From Amaricoccus sp. (GTDB taxonomy: Bacteria; Pseudomonadota; Alphaproteobacteria; Rhodobacterales; Rhodobacteraceae), in NCBI RefSeq assembly GCF_017993425.1, contig NZ_JAGOMQ010000032.1, positions 1 to 47,343 of the forward strand: a stretch of DNA of 47,343 bases. The letters are read 5' to 3'. Position 1 is the stretch's first letter, and each line of letters starts with the position of its first letter. Shown piece by piece: positions 1 to 7,329 of the stretch. The position numbers and the translations under genes are program-made. The notes below the pieces were generated by a model. The model was not told where the DNA came from, searched no databases, and saw nothing but the letters and a program-made list of their open reading frames with translations.

Positions 1-121
1 CGCGCGCACCCGCTTCCTCGGCCTTGCGCGCAACCGGACCCACTTCGCGCTCGTCGCCATCGCCTGGAACGTCTGGAAGGGTGCGACCTTCCTTCGGCTC
101 TACGGGCTCCGCGAGACCTGA
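1..121 (+). pseudogene. C-terminal end of a DDE-type transposase (IS5-like), cut by the window edge
   Basis: Reading codons from position 2 gives 39 residues ending at the TGA at 119-121. The tail has the pattern GLARNRTHFALVAIAWN followed by a short basic/aromatic end, which resembles the C-terminus of IS5/IS1182-type DDE transposases, where a conserved arginine-rich strand is followed by a hydrophobic helix ending in N(L/V)xK. The rest of the gene lies to the left, so it cannot be said whether the copy is intact. A short GC hairpin at 135-148 follows the stop, but no terminal inverted repeat can be recognised with only one end visible. The family assignment rests on a short stretch and is moderate. 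Confidence 0.5.
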
Positions 122-418
122 CGCGGGGGCGGGCGGCCCGAACGGGCCCGCACGGGTGCAGACCTCCGCCACCGTCCCTCGGCCCCCGGGGCACCCACGA
201 ATGCCCGAAAGACCCCGAAAAGAGGCCAAACCAAGCGTTTCGCAGAGGTCTCTTCAAAATATTTGCAAATATATTTCAAAATATATTTGCGCGCAAACTC
301 GCAATTTCCAGGCAAGCCCGCCCTTATTCGTTTCATCCATCATTCCCCACCCGATCAACGTCACCACGCCCGGGCCCGTCGATCCCGTCACGAGCGCCCG
401 CGCGCGTCCCGTCCTCCC
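122..418. other. Intergenic region between transposase end and selD stop, with an AT-rich patch
   Basis: No convincing gene is present. A GC hairpin (ggcccg/cgggcc, 135-148) sits just after the transposase stop. The segment 250-310 is far more AT-rich than anything else nearby and carries the periodic motif listed separately. Open frames that cross this patch show no codon bias typical of the window. Confidence 0.6.
262..297. promoter_or_regulatory. Three TTTGCAAA-like 8-mers at 12-bp spacing, candidate operator
   Basis: TTTGCAAA lies at 262-269, TTTCAAAA at 274-281 and TTTGCGCG at 286-293. The spacers at 270-273 and 282-285 are both TATA, so the unit repeats every 12 bp. The same stretch contains perfect palindromes ATATTTGCAAATAT (259-272) and TTTGCGCGCAAA (286-297). 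The spacing matches the TTTGCAAA-N4-TTTGCAAA site known for the short-chain fatty acyl-CoA regulator PccR of Rhodobacter. The nearest genes are a transposase end and the 3' end of selD, so the gene it would control is not visible and may have been displaced by the insertion element. Confidence 0.4.
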
Positions 419-1495
419 TCAGCCCTCCACCACCAGCCGCGGCGCGCCTTGCGCCGCCACGACCTCCCCGATCACCGCCGCCTCGCCGAAGCCGCCGTCG
501 CGGAACGTCGCGAGCACCGCCTCCGCCGCCTCCGGCGCGCAGGCGACCAAGAGCCCGCCGCTGGTCTGCGGATCGGTCAGCAGCGCCCGCTCCTCTGCCG
601 CGAAGCCCGCCGGCAGCGCCACCTCCTCGCCGTAGCTCGCCCAGTTCCGCCCGCTCGCGCCGGTGACATGGCCCGCCTGCGCCAGCGCCCGGACCCCGGG
701 CAGGAGCGGCACGGAGCGCCAGTCCAGCCGCACGTCGCACCCCGCCCCCCGCGCCATCTCCAGCGCATGGCCGGCGAGCGCGAAGCCCGTCACGTCGGTC
801 ATCGCATGCACCCCCTCGATCCCCGCAAGCGCCGGCCCCGGCCTGTTCAGCCGCGTCGTCGCCGCGATCATCGCCGCATAGCCGTCCTCGCCGAGCGCCC
901 CCTTCTTCAGCGCCGCCGACATCACCCCCACGCCGAGCGGCTTGCCGAGCACGAGCACGTCGCCCGGCCGCGCGGCCGCGTTCCGGCGCACCCGGTCGGG
1001 ATGCACGAGCCCGAGCGCGACGAGCCCATAGATCGCCTCCACCGAGTCGATGCTGTGCCCGCCCGCCACCGGCACCCCGGCCTCGCGACAGGCGGCCGCG
1101 CCGCCCCCGAGGATCGCGCCGATCGTCGCCGGCGACAGCACGTTGACCGGCATCCCCACGATGGCCAGCGCCATGATCGGCGTCCCCCCCATCGCATAGA
1201 CGTCCGAGAGCGCGTTCGTCGCCGCGATCCGCCCGAAATCGTGCGGGTCGTCGACGATCGGCATGAAGAAATCCGTCGTCGCCACCAGCGCCTGCTCGTC
1301 GTTGAGCTTCCACACCGCGGCGTCGTCGGCGGTCTCGATCCCGACGAGCAACGCCTCCGGCGCCGGCATCGCCGCCGCCCCGCGCAGGATCGACGACAGC
1401 ACCCCCGGCGCGATCTTGCAGCCGCAGCCGCCGCCGTGGGAGAGCGAGGTCAGCCGCGGCTCCTCCGGCCTGACCAGCGTCTCGGTTGCGACCAT
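419..1495 (-). CDS. selD: Selenide, water dikinase (selenophosphate synthase)
   Basis: This cytosolic enzyme makes selenophosphate from selenide and ATP for selenocysteine tRNA charging (and for selenouridine where present). The 358-residue protein carries the N-terminal glycine-rich catalytic motif SHGGGCGCK at residues 19-27. Cys24 and Lys27 correspond to the essential Cys17 and Lys20 of the E. coli enzyme. The catalytic residue is an ordinary Cys codon, not UGA. The AIR synthase-like ATP-binding and C-terminal domains follow, including a typical LTDPQTSGGLLVA segment near the end. The ATG at 1495 is chosen because GGGAGGAAGCA immediately precedes it; the frame is open further upstream but that part looks unlike coding sequence. 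selC is 455 bp away on the other strand, but selA and selB are not in the window. Confidence 0.95.
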   Translation of the reverse strand: MVATETLVRPEEPRLTSLSHGGGCGCKIAPGVLSSILRGAAAMPAPEALLVGIETADDAAVWKLNDEQALVATTDFFMPIVDDPHDFGRIAATNALSDVYAMGGTPIMALAIVGMPVNVLSPATIGAILGGGAAACREAGVPVAGGHSIDSVEAIYGLVALGLVHPDRVRRNAAARPGDVLVLGKPLGVGVMSAALKKGALGEDGYAAMIAATTRLNRPGPALAGIEGVHAMTDVTGFALAGHALEMARGAGCDVRLDWRSVPLLPGVRALAQAGHVTGASGRNWASYGEEVALPAGFAAEERALLTDPQTSGGLLVACAPEAAEAVLATFRDGGFGEAAVIGEVVAAQGAPRLVVEG

Positions 1496-1742
1496 TGCTT
1501 CCTCCCTGCGCCCGCTCGGGCCCTGCCTTCCTCGCGCGACAATACCGCACCGCCGCGCCCTGCGAACCTCCCATCCCGGCGCCGGGGCGTCCATCCCGAC
1601 CTGCGGCCCGGCGACCTCGCCCGGGCGCTCCGTCGCTCGACGCACATCCGAGGGCGGCGCGACCGGCGCCTCCCCATCCTCGAGCCCCCGACGCAGCCCG
1701 GCGCGCCCCGCCGGGGCAGCCCATGCCCCGGTTGTCCCGGAC

Positions 1743-1766
1743 CGGATTTGCGACGCATCAAATCCG
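1743..1766. repeat. Hairpin repeat, CGGATTTG/CAAATCCG arms, copy 1
   Basis: Perfect 8-bp arms (1743-1750 and 1759-1766) surround the 8-nt loop CGACGCAT. A second copy with the same arms and an 8-nt loop CCACGGGT occurs at 13912-13939. The shared form is CGGATTTGCNACGNNTCAAATCCG with one arm/loop joint base variable. It looks like a small dispersed intergenic palindrome; function is unknown. Confidence 0.55.
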
Positions 1767-1877
1767 CGCCTGACCGCCGGCGCGAGCCGCATCCGCCCTG
1801 GCCCCTTCTCCCCCGCCGCCAGCGCGCAATGAAATCACCAACTTTCTATTCTTGTTTGAATCCAATAGATTGACCCC

Positions 1878-1894
1878 TGTCCCACCGTGGGACA
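1878..1894. promoter_or_regulatory. 17-bp perfect palindrome, candidate operator
   Basis: TGTCCCAC-C-GTGGGACA has 8-bp arms around one base and lies just downstream of a TTGACC at 1870-1875 and 20 bp before the TTGACA of the selC promoter. The position suits a protein-binding site acting on selC or selD. No regulator gene is adjacent, so the binding protein is unknown. Confidence 0.35.
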
Positions 1895-1913
1895 TTTCCA
1901 GATTCCGGCTCGA

Positions 1914-1943
1914 TTGACACCACCGGGGCCGCCACGCTACGCC
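1914..1943 (+). promoter_or_regulatory. Putative sigma-70 promoter of selC
   Basis: A perfect TTGACA at 1914-1919 is followed after 18 nt by TACGCC (1938-1943), a poor but T1/A2-matching -10. The tRNA 5' end is 8 nt downstream of the -10, which is close to the expected distance. The -35 is convincing; the -10 is weak. Confidence 0.4.
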
Positions 1944-1950
1944 GGTTCCC

Positions 1951-2044
1951 GGAAGAGCAACGTCCCCGGTGGGGCGCGCGGACTTCAAATCCGTCGGGGG
2001 GCGCCAGGCGTCCCCGGTAGGTTCGACTCCTTCCTCTTCCGCCA
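1951..2044 (+). tRNA. selC: tRNA-Sec (anticodon UCA)
   Basis: The gene is 94 nt long with encoded CCA at 2042-2044. The acceptor arms are GGAAGAG and CTCTTCC, and the anticodon loop around 1983-1989 reads CTTCAAA, giving anticodon UCA. The very long GC-rich variable arm and the GGTTCGACTCC T-loop region align well with bacterial SelC. A possible T-T mismatch in the T stem is seen. It inserts selenocysteine at UGA with SelB and is charged through SelA using the SelD product; selA and selB are outside the window. Confidence 0.96.
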
Positions 2045-2083
2045 GCGCCCCTCCACGCCCGGCACGGACGACCCGGCCCGGAA

Positions 2084-2098
2084 GCCCCCGTTCGGGGC
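2084..2098. terminator. Small GC hairpin between convergent selC and galD
   Basis: GCCCC (2084-2088) pairs with GGGGC (2094-2098) around a 5-nt loop. It lies between the 3' ends of selC and galD and could end both transcripts, but there is no U-tract on either side. Confidence 0.25.
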
Positions 2099-2112
2099 CC
2101 CCCCTCCCGGGA

Positions 2113-3174
2113 TCAGCGGACCGGCCCGGGGAACACCCGGCCGTCGAAGAGCTTGCGGGCGGTGCGGACGGTTCCCGCCCCGCGCAGCGCGCCGTCGGGC
2201 CCGAGGTCGAGGAACACCTCCGCCGCGCCGCCCGGGTGCTCGATCAGGAAACGCCCGTCCGCCGGGACCCGCGCCAGCGCCGCCGCCGGGCTCCCCGGCT
2301 GGAGGCAGGCCGTGGCCGCGGTGACGGCGGCGAGGACGCCGATCGAGGCATGGACGCGATGCGGGATGAAGCTGCGGGTCGAGATCGCCCCGCCGGCGGT
2401 CGGGGCGGAAACCAGCGTCATCTTGGGAACGGACTTCTCCGCCACGTCCCCGAGATTCATCCGCGGCCCCGCCTTCAGCCGGATCGCTTCCAGCCGCGCC
2501 TTCAGCGCCGCGTCACCCTCCAGCGCCTCGCGACTCTCCGTCCCGGCGGCCCCCACATCCCCCGCGGCAAGGATCACGCAGGGCATGCCGTTGTCGATCA
2601 GCGTGCAGGCGACCCCGTCGATCACGTCGACCGCCCGGCCGGTCGGCAGCAGCGCGCCGGTCATCGAGCCGGCGATGCTCTCGAACATCAGCGGGACCGC
2701 GGCGGCGGTTCCAGGAACGCCGTCGATAGAAGCGGCGCCCGCATAGCTCACCCGGCCGCCCGGCGTCTCGACCCGGGCGGTCGCCACCTCGCCGGTGTTC
2801 AGCATGTGGATGCGCACCGGCGTGACCTCGCCCGCCGCCGGCACGAGCCCGCGCTCGATGGCGGCGGGACCGACCCCGGCGAGGATGTTGCCGCAGGGCT
2901 GCGCGTCGGTGACCACCGGCCGGTCGACGAAGACCTGGAGGAACAGATAGTCCACGTCGGCGCCCTCGCGCGACGACGGCGACAGCACCGCCACCTTCGA
3001 GGTCAGCGGGTCGGCGCCGCCGATGCCGTCGATCTGCCGCGGGTCGGGCGAGCCCATGATCCGCAGCAGCAGCGCGTCCCGCCCGGCCGGGTCGGCGGGC
3101 AGGTCGGAGGCGAGGAAATAGGCCCCCTTGGACGTGCCGCCCCGCATCCACAGGCAAGGCACGCCCTCAGACAT
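2113..3174 (-). CDS. galD: 4-oxalomesaconate tautomerase (PrpF family)
   Basis: The 353-residue protein belongs to the PrpF/GalD fold and begins with the family signature MRGGTSKG at residues 10-17. It also shows the internal [16 protein letters not shown] and DNGMPC segments expected for this cofactor-independent isomerase family. GalD interconverts keto and enol tautomers of 4-oxalomesaconate in gallate and protocatechuate 4,5-cleavage. Its ATG overlaps the last 8 nt of the upstream aldolase gene, which implies translational coupling. Other PrpF proteins act on 2-methylaconitate, but the neighbouring GalB and CHA-aldolase genes favour the GalD role. Confidence 0.85.
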   Translation of the reverse strand: MSEGVPCLWMRGGTSKGAYFLASDLPADPAGRDALLLRIMGSPDPRQIDGIGGADPLTSKVAVLSPSSREGADVDYLFLQVFVDRPVVTDAQPCGNILAGVGPAAIERGLVPAAGEVTPVRIHMLNTGEVATARVETPGGRVSYAGAASIDGVPGTAAAVPLMFESIAGSMTGALLPTGRAVDVIDGVACTLIDNGMPCVILAAGDVGAAGTESREALEGDAALKARLEAIRLKAGPRMNLGDVAEKSVPKMTLVSAPTAGGAISTRSFIPHRVHASIGVLAAVTAATACLQPGSPAAALARVPADGRFLIEHPGGAAEVFLDLGPDGALRGAGTVRTARKLFDGRVFPGPVR

Positions 3175-3841
3175 ACCTCAGCCCCTTCGCCTCCAGCCGC
3201 GGGCGCATGTCGTAGATGTCGAGGCCGAGCTCCCCCGCCGCGAGGCGGGCGCGCTTGACCTCCTCGAGCGCGGTGCGCTTCTCCGCGGCGGCCAGCACCT
3301 CCGCCGCCTCGGCCCGTCTCACGACGACGACCCCGTCGTCGTCGGCGACGATGACGTCGCCCGCCTCGATCGCCGCCCCGCCGCAGACCACGGGCACGTT
3401 GACCGACCCCAGCGTCTCCTTGACGGTGCCCTGCGCCGAGACCGCCTTCGACCAGACCGGAAAGCCCATCTCCGTCAGGTCCCGCACATCGCGGACGCCC
3501 GCGTCGATCACCAGACCGCGGCAGCCGCGCGCCATCGCCGAGGTGGCGAGGAGGTCGCCGAAATAGCCGGCGTCGCAAGGCGAGGTCGGGGCGAGCACGA
3601 GGATATCACCGGCGCGCAGCTGCTCTATCGCCACATGGATCATCCAGTTGTCCCCCGGCGGGGCCGAGATCGTCACCGCCGAGCCGGCGACGCGCGCGCC
3701 CGCCCAGATCGGCCGCAGGTACGAGGCGAGGCAGCCGCGGCGGCCCTGCGCCTCGTGGACGGTGGCGACCCCGTGCCGCGCGAGCCCGTCGATGACGGCG
3801 GGGTCGGCGCGGGGCACATTCTGCACGACGACGTTGGCCAT
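3167..3841 (-). CDS. galC: 4-carboxy-4-hydroxy-2-oxoadipate (CHA) aldolase, RraA-like class II
   Basis: The 224-residue protein is of the RraA/HMG-CHA aldolase family. The divalent-metal and substrate site is visible as [14 protein letters not shown], with Asp113, Arg117 and Asp118, and GDLLAT near residues 95-100. The enzyme cleaves CHA to pyruvate and oxaloacetate, the last step of the gallate / protocatechuate 4,5-cleavage route (LigK, ProA, GalC in different hosts). Its ATG shares one base with the TGA of the upstream dioxygenase gene (TGATG) and its end overlaps galD by 8 nt. RraA proteins that only regulate RNase E are shorter, so the aldolase function is preferred. Confidence 0.85.
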   Translation of the reverse strand: MANVVVQNVPRADPAVIDGLARHGVATVHEAQGRRGCLASYLRPIWAGARVAGSAVTISAPPGDNWMIHVAIEQLRAGDILVLAPTSPCDAGYFGDLLATSAMARGCRGLVIDAGVRDVRDLTEMGFPVWSKAVSAQGTVKETLGSVNVPVVCGGAAIEAGDVIVADDDGVVVVRRAEAAEVLAAAEKRTALEEVKRARLAAGELGLDIYDMRPRLEAKGLRYV

Positions 3842-4803
3842 CACGCGGACTCCTTGCGCACCGGGGGCGTGCCGTGGGTATGGAAGCTCTCGATGGTCTT
3901 CAGCCCCCAGGCCTGCCCCTTCATCCGATCCTTCTGCGTCCAGACCACCGGCTCCCAGTCCGGCGCGAGGATCAGCCGCGCGCCGGCGTTGGCGAGCTCG
4001 ACCCGGTTCCCCGCCGGCTCCCAGACGTAGAGGAAGAAGGTGCCCTGGATCGCGTGCTTGTGCGGGCCGGTCTCGATATGGACGCCGTTCTGCAGGAAGA
4101 TGTCCGCCGCCCGCAGGATGTCCTCGCGCTGGTCGGTGGCGTAGGTGACATGGTGCAGCCGCCCGTCGCCGCCGCCATGCTCCTCGGTGCAGGCGAGGTC
4201 GTAGGTCTTGTTGTTGACGGTGAACCAGCAGCCGCCGATCCGGCCGTTGTCGAGCCGGATCAGCTCGGTGACCCGCGCCCCGAGGCAGGTCTCCATGAAG
4301 CGGCGGAACTCCGTCACGTCCTCCGCAAGCAGGTTCAGGTGGTCGAGCCGCCGCGGCGCCGCGCCGGTGAAGGCCGAGGCGGTGTTCTTCAGCGCCGCCC
4401 GCTCCGCGTCCTCCCGCGGCGCGTACCAGACGGTGTCCCAGTAGATCTCGAACACATGCCCGAACGGATCCTCGAAGCGGAACGCTCGCCCATGGCTCTG
4501 GTCGCCCTCGACCCAGCCATGCACCCGGTAGCCCGAGGCCTCGATGGCCGCGACCCGCCGCGCCAGCGCCTCCGGGCTCGCGGCCCGATAGGCGACATGC
4601 CCGACCCCCGTCGTCGCCGCCCGCGTCAGCTTCAGCGAGGCGTGCTCGTAGTCGTCCCAGGCCCGCAGGTAGGCCGAGTCCCCGTCCCGCCCCGAGAGCT
4701 TCAGCCCGTAGACCCGGGTGAAGAAGTCGAGGCTCTCCTCGAACCGGTCGGTCAGCATCTCGACATGGCCGAGATGGGCGATGTCGTGGCAGGGCTCGGG
4801 CAT
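3841..4803 (-). CDS. Type I (vicinal oxygen chelate) extradiol ring-cleavage dioxygenase
   Basis: The 320-residue protein has two VOC modules. The Fe(II) facial triad is in the C-terminal one: His155 in LDHLNLL, His217 or His218 in RLHHVTY and Glu269 in NRVELANAG. This spacing matches catechol 2,3-dioxygenase and homoprotocatechuate 2,3-dioxygenase, and a GPxxHA segment (246-251) resembles the second-shell region of the latter. It presumably opens a catecholic ring next to the diol. It sits between cytochrome b561 and the CHA aldolase, so it occupies the place usually taken by a LigAB/GalA type II enzyme. The substrate is not determined; a catecholic acid such as protocatechuate, homoprotocatechuate or gallate is possible. 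Confidence 0.8.
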   Translation of the reverse strand: MPEPCHDIAHLGHVEMLTDRFEESLDFFTRVYGLKLSGRDGDSAYLRAWDDYEHASLKLTRAATTGVGHVAYRAASPEALARRVAAIEASGYRVHGWVEGDQSHGRAFRFEDPFGHVFEIYWDTVWYAPREDAERAALKNTASAFTGAAPRRLDHLNLLAEDVTEFRRFMETCLGARVTELIRLDNGRIGGCWFTVNNKTYDLACTEEHGGGDGRLHHVTYATDQREDILRAADIFLQNGVHIETGPHKHAIQGTFFLYVWEPAGNRVELANAGARLILAPDWEPVVWTQKDRMKGQAWGLKTIESFHTHGTPPVRKESA

Positions 4804-4830
4804 GGCGTCTCCGTTCCTTCTCTCGTGCGG

Positions 4831-5316
4831 TCAGGTCATCCGGCCGATCAGCCCCGTCCGCCACCAGAGCTGGTGCGCCAGCACGGCGGCCACGTGCAGG
4901 CCGATCAGCGCGAGCAGCAGGGTCTTGCCGAGCATGTGCGCGGCGGCGGCCGGGCCGACATGGCCGAACCAGGCGACGGCGCCGGAGGCCGCCATGGCGA
5001 TCAGCAGCCCGTAGAACCCCCAGTGCGCCGCCCCCGCCGCCACGCGCGCCAGCCCCGGCTCGGCGGCGGGCGCCGGCGGCACGCCGCGCGTCAGCCGCAG
5101 CGCGAGCCGCCACAGGGTGAGCCCGAGGATCAGCACGCCGGCGACGATATGCCCGACGACGACCCCGGAATACTCGAAGCCGCCCTCGCGCATCCCCGCC
5201 CCGAAGGCCCGCGCGATCCCGTCGAAGGCGAGATACTGCGCGAGAACGAGGGCGGCGATCGCCCAGTGCAGGGATTTCTGGGTCCGGCTGTACTCCTGCG
5301 GAACGGCTCCGGTCAT
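4831..5316 (-). CDS. Cytochrome b561 family membrane protein
   Basis: The 161-residue protein has four hydrophobic helices with histidines placed for two haem b groups: His17 in SLHWAI, a His in [10 protein letters not shown], one in [10 protein letters not shown] and one in [13 protein letters not shown]. This is the four-helix prokaryotic b561 / Ni-hydrogenase-type cytochrome fold in the inner membrane. It probably passes electrons between quinone and a periplasmic or membrane partner. It lies inside the aromatic-acid operon between galB and the dioxygenase, an unusual place; whether it serves that pathway is unknown. A second, unrelated-looking b561 is at 39352-39882. Confidence 0.88.
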   Translation of the reverse strand: MTGAVPQEYSRTQKSLHWAIAALVLAQYLAFDGIARAFGAGMREGGFEYSGVVVGHIVAGVLILGLTLWRLALRLTRGVPPAPAAEPGLARVAAGAAHWGFYGLLIAMAASGAVAWFGHVGPAAAAHMLGKTLLLALIGLHVAAVLAHQLWWRTGLIGRMT

Positions 5317-5376
5317 GGCGACATCCTCCTTGGCTCGTGACCGTCCTTCAACGCGCGCGCCCGCCGCTTCCGTCGC

Positions 5377-6120
5377 TCAGAGCTCGTCCACGGTGCGCGG
5401 GAACACCGACTGGAACCCCTCCGCATACCGCGCCTTCCGCCCCCCCGACTGCCCGCCGGAGTTGCGCATGAAGTGGTTCGCCCGGTTCTCCGCCACCCGG
5501 GTATAGTACTCCCACAGGTGCTCCTGCCCCGCCATGCACTCGATCGCCGCCCGCTTCCGCGCCCAGACGGGGGTGATGTCGAGGAAGACGTCGGGCTTCC
5601 ATCCCATCTGCTCGGTCTGGTGCGGCTCGAAGAGATAGAGCTGCGGCGCCCCCAGCACCTTCCGCCCCGGCTCGTGCCCCCAGGCCTGCGCGATCATCCG
5701 GGCCTCCAGCGCCACCTGCGTCGCGTACATGTGGTCGGTGTTGTAGGGATCGTATGCCGAATGGCTCAGCATGAACGCCGGCTGCACCCGGCGGATCACC
5801 TCGACCAGCCGGAACTTGTCCGCCTGCTCCAGGTGCAGCGGATAGTCCCCGAGATCGAACGCGATCAGCTCCTGCACCCCGAGCGCCTCCGCCGCCCGCT
5901 CCGCCTCGGCCCGCCGCGCCGCCTTGACGCGCTCCAGCGTCATCCCCGGCTCCTTCCACAGCTTCGCGCTCTCGCCGCGCTCGCCGAAGGACAGGCACGC
6001 CACGGTCACCGCGTAGCCCTTCTCCGCATGGAGCGCGATCGCGCCGCCGCAGCGCCAGACGAAGTCGGCGGCATGGGCGCTGATGACGAGGGCGGTCTTG
6101 CCGGAAGTCTCGGCGGGCAT
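5377..6120 (-). CDS. galB: 4-oxalomesaconate hydratase, PIG-L/LmbE fold
   Basis: The 247-residue protein has the PIG-L deacetylase fold but with the zinc motif SAHAADF (His16, Asp19) in place of the usual AHPDD, plus His130 in NTDHMYA. Established work on Pseudomonas putida GalB showed that this PIG-L branch hydrates 4-carboxy-2-hydroxymuconate to CHA. The segment CLSFGERGESAKLWKE is also characteristic of that branch. The start at 6120 is preferred because GGAGGAACGCCCG directly precedes the ATG. It is first in the operon with cytochrome b561, dioxygenase, galC and galD. A plain N-acylglucosamine deacetylase role is less likely given galC and galD beside it. Confidence 0.85.
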   Translation of the reverse strand: MPAETSGKTALVISAHAADFVWRCGGAIALHAEKGYAVTVACLSFGERGESAKLWKEPGMTLERVKAARRAEAERAAEALGVQELIAFDLGDYPLHLEQADKFRLVEVIRRVQPAFMLSHSAYDPYNTDHMYATQVALEARMIAQAWGHEPGRKVLGAPQLYLFEPHQTEQMGWKPDVFLDITPVWARKRAAIECMAGQEHLWEYYTRVAENRANHFMRNSGGQSGGRKARYAEGFQSVFPRTVDEL

Positions 6121-6288
6121 CGGGCGTTCCTCCATGGCCTTGCGGGGCGTCGTCGCCCACATGTCGCGCCGATCGGCCTCAAAGCCAATTTCGAACTGCG
6201 TCACCTCCGTAAACTCCGGCTATGATCGACTGGCTGCGCGGCGGCCCCGGACCTGTCCCGGGGGGCGACCGGACCCGGGAGGCGGCAG

Positions 6289-7164
6289 ATGACGGACGAC
6301 GCGCGGATAGCACTGGTCGGCTTCGGCGAGGCCGCCCACGCCTTCCTCGACGGCTGGGGGCTCGCCGGCGGCGGGGTGTGCGCCTACGACCTGAAGCTCC
6401 TCGACCCGGCCACGACCGAAGCCTTCGCCGCCCGTTGCCGCGCGGCCGGCGTCGTCCCCTGCCCCGATCCGGCGCAGGCGCTCGCCGGCGCGGATCTCGT
6501 CCTGTCGCTGGTGACCGCCGACCAGGCGCTCGCCGCGGCCGAGGCCCTCGCCCGGCACATCGCCCCGGGCGCCCTCTGGCTCGACGGCAACTCCTGCTCG
6601 CCGGGCGCCAAGCGCGCGGCGGCGGCGGCCGTCGAGGACGCCGGCGGACGCTACGTCGACATGGCGATCATGGCCCCCGTCCACCCGAGACGCCACCTCA
6701 CCCCGGTGCTCCTCGCCGGCCCGGCCGCCGCGGCGGCGGCCGGGCGGCTCGCCGCGCTCGGCATGGTCCCGGGCCTCGCCGGCGACCGCGTCGGCGACGC
6801 CTCCACCATCAAGATGCTGCGCTCGGTGATGGTGAAGGGCTTCGAGGCGCTCGCCGCGGAATGCGTGCTGGCGGCGCGGCGGGCGGGGGTGGAGGGCCCG
6901 GTGCTCGCCTCGCTCCAGGCCTCCGACCCCGGCTTCGACTGGACCGCGCGCGCCGCCTACAACCTCGAGCGGATGATGGTCCACGGAACGCGCCGCGCCG
7001 CCGAGATGCGCGAGGTGGCGGCGACGCTGCGCGAGCTCGGCCTGCCCGACCGGCTGGCCCTCGCCACGGCCGAGTGGCAGGCGCAGATCGGCGCGCTCGG
7101 CCTCGCCGGCGGCGAGGACGGTCTGGTCGGCCGCGCCGACCGCATCCTCGACCGCCTCGGATGA
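6289..7164 (+). CDS. 6-phosphogluconate dehydrogenase-like NAD(P)-dependent oxidoreductase (DUF1932)
   Basis: The 291-residue protein starts with a Rossmann segment LVGFGEAAHAF (residues 8-18). It has the NAD-domain substrate loop DGNSCSPG near 103-110, the catalytic-helix motif STIKMLRSVMVKGFEAL and an all-helical DUF1932 C-terminal domain. GGGAGG at 6277-6282 precedes the ATG. It diverges from galB across 168 bp, so the two may share control. Family members oxidise or reduce beta-hydroxy acids. Here it might act on an intermediate of the ring-cleavage pathway, but that is inference from position only. Confidence 0.8.
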   Translation: MTDDARIALVGFGEAAHAFLDGWGLAGGGVCAYDLKLLDPATTEAFAARCRAAGVVPCPDPAQALAGADLVLSLVTADQALAAAEALARHIAPGALWLDGNSCSPGAKRAAAAAVEDAGGRYVDMAIMAPVHPRRHLTPVLLAGPAAAAAAGRLAALGMVPGLAGDRVGDASTIKMLRSVMVKGFEALAAECVLAARRAGVEGPVLASLQASDPGFDWTARAAYNLERMMVHGTRRAAEMREVAATLRELGLPDRLALATAEWQAQIGALGLAGGEDGLVGRADRILDRLG

Positions 7165-7329
7165 GCGCGAGCTTCCGCCCCCTCCGCCTGTTCCTCGCCG
7201 TCGCAACCTGCTCGACGCGGAGCGGTCCGGACAGGGAGGGCGCAGGCTTCAAGTGAGTCGAAGGGCGCCGCGAAATGCGGCGCTGATGACTGTGCGATGA
7301 TTTTCACCGCACGCGTGCGAAGCCGGCCC

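Larger units (their letters stand above)
1496..1913. other. Intergenic region between selD and selC promoter
   Basis: About 420 bp hold no convincing gene. It contains the 5' side of selD, a hairpin of the CGGATTTG/CAAATCCG type at 1743-1766, a shorter AT-rich patch near 1828-1875, and a 17-bp palindrome at 1878-1894. A minus-strand frame across 1758-1988 exists but overlaps selC and lacks codon bias. Confidence 0.5.

Noticed and set aside
100-336. Minus-strand 78-codon frame across the AT-rich patch
   Set aside because: No ribosome site, no known domain, and the AT-rich part is better explained by the periodic motif.
419-1495. SelD as a selenoprotein itself
   Set aside because: The catalytic position is encoded by TGC, not TGA.
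333-1873. Long frames on the other strand or in other frames over selD
   Set aside because: They are Arg/Ala/Pro-rich shadows of a GC-rich gene; selD motifs are clear.
1758-1988. Minus-strand frame between selD and selC that could be a short gene or insertion-element relic
   Set aside because: It runs through selC, lacks codon bias, and no family is recognised.
7161-7256. Short 31-codon frame after the DUF1932 gene
   Set aside because: No ribosome site or conserved feature; overlaps the stop of the preceding gene by chance.
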